Shown: positions 59,349 to 64,000 of the stretch, one piece after another
How positions within the stretch are numbered: position 1 is the stretch's first letter
Layout: every line of letters starts with the position of its first letter
Assembly (NCBI RefSeq): GCF_026130545.1
Contig: NZ_JAMOIM010000015.1
Span: 101,013-165,012, forward strand
Origin: Lichenifustis flavocetrariae
GTDB lineage: Bacteria > Pseudomonadota > Alphaproteobacteria > Rhizobiales > Beijerinckiaceae
Length of the DNA: 64,000 nt
Reading direction: 5' to 3'
Translations under genes and position numbers: made by a program
Notes under the pieces: model-generated
Databases searched by the model: none
Told to the model about the DNA's origin: nothing
What the model saw: the letters and a program-made list of their open reading frames with translations, nothing else

Positions 59349-59483
59349 CCCATCGGGGCCGACGCGGCCATCTGGCCCGGATGTCGCCGCAAAGCGCCGG
59401 CCGGGCCGAGACAAACGGCGGGAACCTTTGCGGAAGCCGGCCAAGGCGTCCCTGTTCCAACATCCACAGGGCGGGCTCTGCAG

Positions 59484-59512
59484 TTGACAGTCTATATAGA
59501 TAGTAGACATAT
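59484..59512 (+). promoter_or_regulatory. Promoter/operator of the sulfate importer operon
   Basis: TTGACA (59484-59489) is a perfect -35 hexamer. GTCTA (59490-59494) and TAGAC (59504-59508) form an inverted repeat inside the spacer. The -10 is probably around 59504-59512 (TAGACATAT). Repressor binding in the spacer would block transcription of the sulfate genes. Confidence 0.5.
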
Positions 59513-59541
59513 GACGCCGCATTGGGTCCAGGGTCAGCGGG

Positions 59542-60645
59542 ATGTTTTCGATGATGCTCACACGGCGCAACCTTGTCGGAGCCTTCGGCGCCATGGCGGC
59601 GGGGGCTGCCTTCGGCCCCGCGCGGGCCGCCGCGGACATCAAGCTGCTCAATGTGTCCTACGATCCGACGCGTGAGCTCTATACGGAGATCAACGACGGT
59701 TTCGCAGCGGTCTGGAAGGCCAAGACCGGCGCGACCGTCACGTTCGAGCAGTCGCACGGCGGTTCGGGCAAGCAGGCTCGCTCAGTGATCGATGGGCTCA
59801 AGGCCGATGTCGTCACGCTGGCGCTCGGCTGGGATATCACCGCGATCGAGAAAGCCGGCTTGATCAAATCCGGCTGGCAGACGCGCCTGCCCGACAATGC
59901 CGCGCCCTACACCTCGACCGTCGCGTTCCTGGTCCGGAAGGGCAATCCCAAAGGCATCAAGGACTGGGCCGACCTGACCCGACCTGGCGTCCAGGTCATC
60001 ACGCCAAGCCCGAAGACGAGCGGCGGCGGCCGCTGGGCCTTTCTGGCCGTGTGGGGCGGGATCGCCAAGGCCAAGACCTTCGACCTTACGACCCCGGATG
60101 GGAACGCGGCGGCGAAATCCGCCGCGGAGGGTGCGACGTCCTTCCCGATCTACGACAATGCCGAGGCCAAGAGCTTCATCACGACGCTCTACAACAGCCA
60201 TGTGCCGGTGCTCGACACGGGCGCCCGTGGCGCGACGGTCAGCTTCGCCCAGAAACAGATCGGCGATGTGCTGATCAACTGGGAGAACGAGCTCTGGCTC
60301 GCCAAGGAGGAGTTCGGTGCCGACAAGTTCGAGATCGTCTATCCGGCCACCAGCATCCTGGGAGAGCCTCCCGTGGCGGTGGTCGATGCCGTCGTGGATC
60401 AGAAGGGTACGCGGGCCGTCGCGGAAGCCTATCTGCAATATCTCTACACGCCGGAAGCCCAGGATGTGATCGCGCAGCTCCACTATCGGCCGCGCAATCT
60501 CGATGCGGTGAAGAAATACAGCGCCGATCTCCCCAATGTCCCGCTCTTCACCATCGACGCGGCTTTTGGCGGCTGGACCAAGGCACATACGACGTTTTTC
60601 GCCGACGGCGGCGTGTTCGACTCCCTTTACAAACCGGCGCAATAG
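59542..60645 (+). CDS. sbp: Sulfate-binding periplasmic protein
   Basis: About 367-residue binding protein of the Sbp/CysP family. A Tat-like start (LTRRNLVGAFGAMAAGAAFG) ends near ARAAAD. LLNVSYDPTRELY opens the mature domain, and QSHGGSGKQARSVIDGL carries the sulfate-binding loop. ATG 59542, 59551 or 59554 may be used. It feeds sulfate to the CysT/CysW/CysA complex encoded next. Confidence 0.92.
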   Translation: MFSMMLTRRNLVGAFGAMAAGAAFGPARAAADIKLLNVSYDPTRELYTEINDGFAAVWKAKTGATVTFEQSHGGSGKQARSVIDGLKADVVTLALGWDITAIEKAGLIKSGWQTRLPDNAAPYTSTVAFLVRKGNPKGIKDWADLTRPGVQVITPSPKTSGGGRWAFLAVWGGIAKAKTFDLTTPDGNAAAKSAAEGATSFPIYDNAEAKSFITTLYNSHVPVLDTGARGATVSFAQKQIGDVLINWENELWLAKEEFGADKFEIVYPATSILGEPPVAVVDAVVDQKGTRAVAEAYLQYLYTPEAQDVIAQLHYRPRNLDAVKKYSADLPNVPLFTIDAAFGGWTKAHTTFFADGGVFDSLYKPAQ

Positions 60646-60718
60646 CCCCCAAAGACTGTCGAGTTTGCGGGCGCGAGGCGGCTGACATGGATCAGGGGCG
60701 ACGAGAGAGACCGGCGGC

Positions 60719-61624
60719 TTGGTAGCCGCCGCGAAACGGCGTGTCATACCGGGCTTCGGCCTGACCCTCGGCTACACGCTCGTCACCCTGTCCTGCTTCG
60801 TACTGTTGCCGCTCGGCGCGCTCGCGGTGCGCACCGCGCAACTGTCGTGGCCCGAGTTCTGGGCGACGATCACCGACCCGGTTGTGGTGGCCGCCTACCG
60901 GTTGACCTTCGGGGCCTCGGCTGTGGCGGCGCTCTGCAATGCCGTGCTCGGGCTGATGACGGCCTGGGTTCTGGTCCGCTATCGCTTTCCCGGCCGCCGT
61001 CTGCTCGATGCGCTGATCGATTTCCCCTTCGCGCTGCCGACAGCCGTGGCGGGCCTGACGTTCAGCAACCTATATCTGAAGGACGGCTGGATCGGCGGCT
61101 TCGGCGACCGGCTAGCCGGTCTCGTCAACAGTGCCGGCGCATCCTTGGGCTATCCCGCCTTGATCCCTTCCGACAGCCTCGGCTGGCTCGACTTCGCCTA
61201 TACCAACACGCCGACCGGGATCGTGCTGGTGTTGATCTTCGTGGGCCTGCCTTTCGTGGTCCGCTCGGTGCAGCCCGTGCTCCAGGAATGGGATGCCGAA
61301 TATGAACTGGCCGCCGAAAGTCTCGGGGCAGGGCCCTTCACGACCTTCCGGCGTGTGATCTTCCCGGAGATCTTTCCGGCCTGGCTGAGCGGCTCGTCGC
61401 TGGCCTTCGCGCGGGCGGTGGGCGAATATGGTTCGGTGATCTTCATCGCCGGCAACATCCCGGGCAAGTCGCAGATCGCGCCGCTTCTGATCGTCCAGAA
61501 GCTCGACGACTTTCAATACGCGCAGGCGACCGCCATCGGCATGGTCTTGCTTCTGGCCTCGCTCGCCATCCTGCTTGTCATGAACGGCATCGAGACCTGG
61601 GTCCGACGCCGCCAGACCGCCTGA
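60719..61624 (+). CDS. cysT: Sulfate ABC importer permease CysT
   Basis: 301-residue inner-membrane permease with about six hydrophobic helices. The EAA loop AAESLGAGPFTTFRRVIFPEI contacts CysA, and FSNLYLKDGWIG is the family stretch. The start is a TTG at 60719 without a strong ribosome site, 73 bases after the sbp stop. Confidence 0.92.
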   Translation: MVAAAKRRVIPGFGLTLGYTLVTLSCFVLLPLGALAVRTAQLSWPEFWATITDPVVVAAYRLTFGASAVAALCNAVLGLMTAWVLVRYRFPGRRLLDALIDFPFALPTAVAGLTFSNLYLKDGWIGGFGDRLAGLVNSAGASLGYPALIPSDSLGWLDFAYTNTPTGIVLVLIFVGLPFVVRSVQPVLQEWDAEYELAAESLGAGPFTTFRRVIFPEIFPAWLSGSSLAFARAVGEYGSVIFIAGNIPGKSQIAPLLIVQKLDDFQYAQATAIGMVLLLASLAILLVMNGIETWVRRRQTA

Positions 61625-61636
61625 GCGAGATCGTCC

Positions 61637-62677
61637 ATGGCAGGTGCGCCCCTTCTTGTCTCCGCCAGCGCCTCAGCGCCGCCCGTGACGCGCGGTCATC
61701 CCGTCTGGCGCCGGTTGCTGATTGCCGGCACGGTGGTGTTTCTCACGATTTTCATCGTCTTGCCCGTCGTCAATGTGTTCACGCAGGCCCTCTCGAAAGG
61801 TGTAGCCGCCTACACGGAGGTCTTCACCGGACCCGCCGCCGATCAGCCGCCCCGCAACCTCGCCGAGAAGCGCAAGCTTTCCACCCGCCGGGCGCAGAGC
61901 GAGAAGACCGCGAGTGCCATCGCCATGTCGGTCGGCGTCGCGGCCGTCGTCGTGCCGCTCAACATTCTGTTCGGCCTCATGGCGGCCTGGGCGGTCACGA
62001 AGTTTCGCTTCCGCGGTCGCCTGCTGCTCATCGCGCTGATCGACCTGCCGTTTTCCGTGTCGCCGGTGGTGGCCGGCCTCATCTTCGTCCTGCTTCTCGG
62101 CCGGACGGGGCTGTTTGGCGCCTGGGCCACGAATTTCGTCTGGCCCGACCCGACCTCGATCGCCTGGCGCGGCTTCGGCGGCGGCTGGCCGATCGGATTC
62201 GACCGCTTCAACAGCGGCATCATCTTCACGCCGCTCGCCATCGTTCTGGCCTCGGTCTTCGTCACCTTCCCGTTCGTGGCGCGCTCCGTGATCCCGCTCA
62301 TGCAGGCGCAAGGCACGGATGAGGAAGTGGCGGCGCTGTCGCTCGGCGCGAGCGGCTGGCGCACCTTCCGGTTCGTCACGCTGCCGAACATCCGCTGGGC
62401 GCTCCTTTACGGCACTATTTTGTGCACGGCGCGTGCCTTTGGCGAATTCGGCGCCGTGTCGGTGGTCTCCGGCAATACGGATGCCAACGATACGATGCCG
62501 CTGCGCATCGAAAAGCTCTGGAATGAATATGACAACCAGGCCGCCTTCACGGTGGCGTCGCTCCTCGCCTTGCTGGCCATGGTGACGCTGGTGTTGAAAA
62601 CCTTGATCGATTGGCGTGCCGCGCGTTCCGCGCGACGCGACACGGGCGCAACCCTTCAGGCAGGTCCTCCCTCATGA
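61637..62677 (+). CDS. cysW: Sulfate ABC importer permease CysW
   Basis: 346-residue permease partner of CysT. The EAA loop reads [22 protein letters not shown]. The protein is longer than E. coli CysW by about 50 residues. Part of this lies in a charged segment after the first helix ([18 protein letters not shown]), and part in a periplasmic loop rich in Trp and Gly ([15 protein letters not shown]). Its stop overlaps cysA by four bases. Confidence 0.92.
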   Translation: MAGAPLLVSASASAPPVTRGHPVWRRLLIAGTVVFLTIFIVLPVVNVFTQALSKGVAAYTEVFTGPAADQPPRNLAEKRKLSTRRAQSEKTASAIAMSVGVAAVVVPLNILFGLMAAWAVTKFRFRGRLLLIALIDLPFSVSPVVAGLIFVLLLGRTGLFGAWATNFVWPDPTSIAWRGFGGGWPIGFDRFNSGIIFTPLAIVLASVFVTFPFVARSVIPLMQAQGTDEEVAALSLGASGWRTFRFVTLPNIRWALLYGTILCTARAFGEFGAVSVVSGNTDANDTMPLRIEKLWNEYDNQAAFTVASLLALLAMVTLVLKTLIDWRAARSARRDTGATLQAGPPS

Positions 62678-63717
62678 GCATTGAGGTTCGCGGCATCAGC
62701 AAATCCTTCGGGCCGACCCGTGTCTTGAAGGAGATCGACCTGCGGATCGAGACCGGAGAGCTGGTCGCCCTTCTCGGCCCGAGTGGCTCGGGCAAGACGA
62801 CCCTTCTGCGGATCATCGCCGGCATGGAGCACGCCGATCCTGGCGGCGGCTCCGTGTTGTTCGACGGTCAGGACATCACAGCGCAAGGCATCGGCGACCG
62901 CCGCATCGGCTTCGTGTTCCAGCATTATGCCCTGTTCAAGAACATGAGCGTGTTCGAGAACATCGCCTTCGGGCTGCGCTCGAAGCCCTGGCGCAGCCGG
63001 CCCGATGCCGCGCAGATCAAGAGCAAGGTCGATGCCTTGCTGGATCTGATCCAACTCGGGTCGCTCGCACAGCGCTATCCGTCGCAATTGTCCGGGGGGC
63101 AGCGTCAGCGGGTCGCGCTGGCCCGGGCCCTTGCGGTTGAGCCCAGGGTGCTCCTGCTTGATGAACCTTTCGGCGCGCTCGATGCGACCGTGCGGCGTGA
63201 GCTACGGCGCTGGCTGCGGCGGTTGCACGAAACCATTCACGTGACGACCATCTTCGTCACCCATGACCAGGAAGAGGCCCTGGAAGTCTCGGACCGCGTC
63301 GCCGTCATGCGGGCGGGCCAGATCGAACAATTCGGCTCGCCCCAGGAGGTCTACGAGAACCCCGCGAGCCCGTTCGTGTTCCAATTCCTGGGCCATTACA
63401 ACGTGTTCAGTGCCCGTGGACAGGTGGCCGACGCGCCCCTGTCCGCCGGGGGAGGGGAGGGGGCCCTGACGCTGGTGCGTCCACATGATGTGGTGGTGAG
63501 CCGCAACGGGAATGACCGGGACGCTATCCCGGCGCGCGTGCTCCATGTCGGCCTGGTCGGGCCGCTCGTCCGGGTCGAGCTCGAACGTCTCGACCGCAAG
63601 GAGTCGATCGACGCCGAACTCACGTCGGAAGCCAGCAAGGAACTGGCCCTCAAGCCCGGTGACTCGGTGTTCGTCACGTCCCGGCACGAACATTCCTTCG
63701 AGGATTATTCGATCTGA
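62674..63717 (+). CDS. cysA: Sulfate ABC importer ATPase CysA
   Basis: 347-residue ATPase. Walker [11 protein letters not shown]-loop [10 protein letters not shown], signature LSGGQRQR and Walker [12 protein letters not shown] are all present, followed by a C-terminal TOBE-type domain ([13 protein letters not shown]). Couples ATP hydrolysis to sulfate or thiosulfate uptake. Last gene of the operon; hairpins follow at 63726-63784. Confidence 0.94.
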   Translation: MSIEVRGISKSFGPTRVLKEIDLRIETGELVALLGPSGSGKTTLLRIIAGMEHADPGGGSVLFDGQDITAQGIGDRRIGFVFQHYALFKNMSVFENIAFGLRSKPWRSRPDAAQIKSKVDALLDLIQLGSLAQRYPSQLSGGQRQRVALARALAVEPRVLLLDEPFGALDATVRRELRRWLRRLHETIHVTTIFVTHDQEEALEVSDRVAVMRAGQIEQFGSPQEVYENPASPFVFQFLGHYNVFSARGQVADAPLSAGGGEGALTLVRPHDVVVSRNGNDRDAIPARVLHVGLVGPLVRVELERLDRKESIDAELTSEASKELALKPGDSVFVTSRHEHSFEDYSI

Positions 63718-63725
63718 CGCGCCTC

Positions 63726-63784
63726 GCCAGCCTCCGGCTGGCTTGAGCGTTTGGCGCCAAGGCCCCGCGTTCCGGGAGCCTTTT
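63726..63784 (+). terminator. Tandem terminator hairpins after cysA
   Basis: The first hairpin is GCCAGCC-TCC-GGCTGGC (63726-63742), a perfect 7-base stem. The second has AAGGC.CC (63759-63766) pairing with GG.GCCTT (63775-63782) and is followed by TTTT (63781-63784, partly in the stem). Together they form a likely intrinsic terminator of the sulfate operon. Confidence 0.6.
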
Positions 63785-63926
63785 CAATGTCCTGATCCCG
63801 AGCCGGTCCTTTTTGGCTCTCTTGCGGTGTGCCCAACAGGCCAGTGAAATCAAACAGTTGGCATGTCGCGAAGGGGTGATGTGAGGATCCGGTGACGATT
63901 TTCCGACGTTTTTGGAATTTTGTGTG

Positions 63927-63956
63927 TTGACGAGTTTGGGAGTGTGGTCCTATAAG
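63927..63956 (+). promoter_or_regulatory. Strong promoter, probably of an rRNA operon
   Basis: TTGACG (63927-63932) and TATAAG (63951-63956) with an 18-base spacer make a strong sigma-70-type promoter in otherwise non-coding sequence. The following GCGTTCATCGACGGCGGCGC resembles leaders of alphaproteobacterial rRNA operons. The 16S gene itself would lie beyond the window end. Confidence 0.55.
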
Positions 63957-64000
63957 GCGTTCATCGACGGCGGCGCTGCCAACGAGTTGGCGGCGGGCGC

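Noticed and set aside
1..64000. CRISPR arrays, insertion sequences, phage genes and tRNA genes
   Set aside because: Looked for regularly spaced repeats, transposase or integrase proteins and tRNA T-loop signatures; none found.

Overview
The window is GC-rich, densely packed DNA that looks like the chromosome of an alphaproteobacterium, probably of the order Hyphomicrobiales (Rhizobiales). The main clues are the order ffs (SRP RNA) - dnaX - ybaB - recR, a TrcR (DUF1013) cell-cycle regulator, a degP-hflC-hflK block, a MaeB-type malic enzyme fused to a phosphotransacetylase-like domain, a DUF6894 protein behind an EcfG-like promoter, and interspersed palindromic repeats of a kind common in this order. 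There are no transposases, integrases, phage genes, CRISPR arrays or tRNA genes. Genus-level identity is not claimed.

Layout. 0.3-5.6 kb: secreted trypsin-like protease, malic enzyme, Fur-family regulator, a VPLPA/PEP-CTERM surface protein and a small secreted phospholipase A2-like protein. 5.7-12 kb: phosphonate monoester hydrolase-like sulfatase behind a strong RNA hairpin, a DsbD/ScsB-type thiol reductase with a DUF1223 protein, a glutathione transferase and a YdfG-like dehydrogenase. 12-17.3 kb: diguanylate cyclase, alanine racemase, GreA-like factor, Tex. 17.5-30.7 kb: a large polyol/ketose catabolic locus with two divergent arms. The minus arm holds an RbsABC-type importer, a DeoR regulator, a GolD/DthD-like polyol dehydrogenase, split dihydroxyacetone-type kinase DhaK/DhaL and a Gfo/Idh oxidoreductase. 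The plus arm holds an FGGY kinase, a GlpD-like FAD dehydrogenase and an aldo-keto reductase. A palindrome-rich operator region lies between the arms. 30.7-34.3 kb: ferric iron ABC importer. 34.5-39.1 kb: nudC and a HIT protein on the minus strand, then ffs-dnaX-ybaB-recR. 39.1-45.1 kb: EfeO-type iron protein, a CueR/DUF305 copper pair with a perfect CueR operator, CHASE4-GGDEF and PAS-GGDEF signalling proteins, trcR and DUF6894. 45.2-51 kb: degP, hflC, hflK, then a molybdopterin lipoprotein paired with a cytochrome b. 51.2-55.3 kb: two cyclophilins around a secreted unknown, then queA-tgt flanked by two copies of a palindromic repeat. 55.3-59.3 kb: CocE/NonD hydrolase and a divergent SDR/TetR pair. 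59.5-63.7 kb: sulfate importer sbp-cysT-cysW-cysA. The window ends on what looks like the promoter of a ribosomal RNA operon.

The most interesting item is the polyol locus. It combines an oxidise-then-phosphorylate route (SDR plus DhaK/DhaL) with a phosphorylate-then-oxidise route (FGGY kinase plus FAD dehydrogenase) around one importer and one DeoR regulator. Other points worth checking are a Tgt without two of its three zinc cysteines, a Tat-type molybdo-lipoprotein with a long low-complexity insert, and a miniature secreted PLA2-like protein. All functions are inferred from the sequence by eye; no database search was run.
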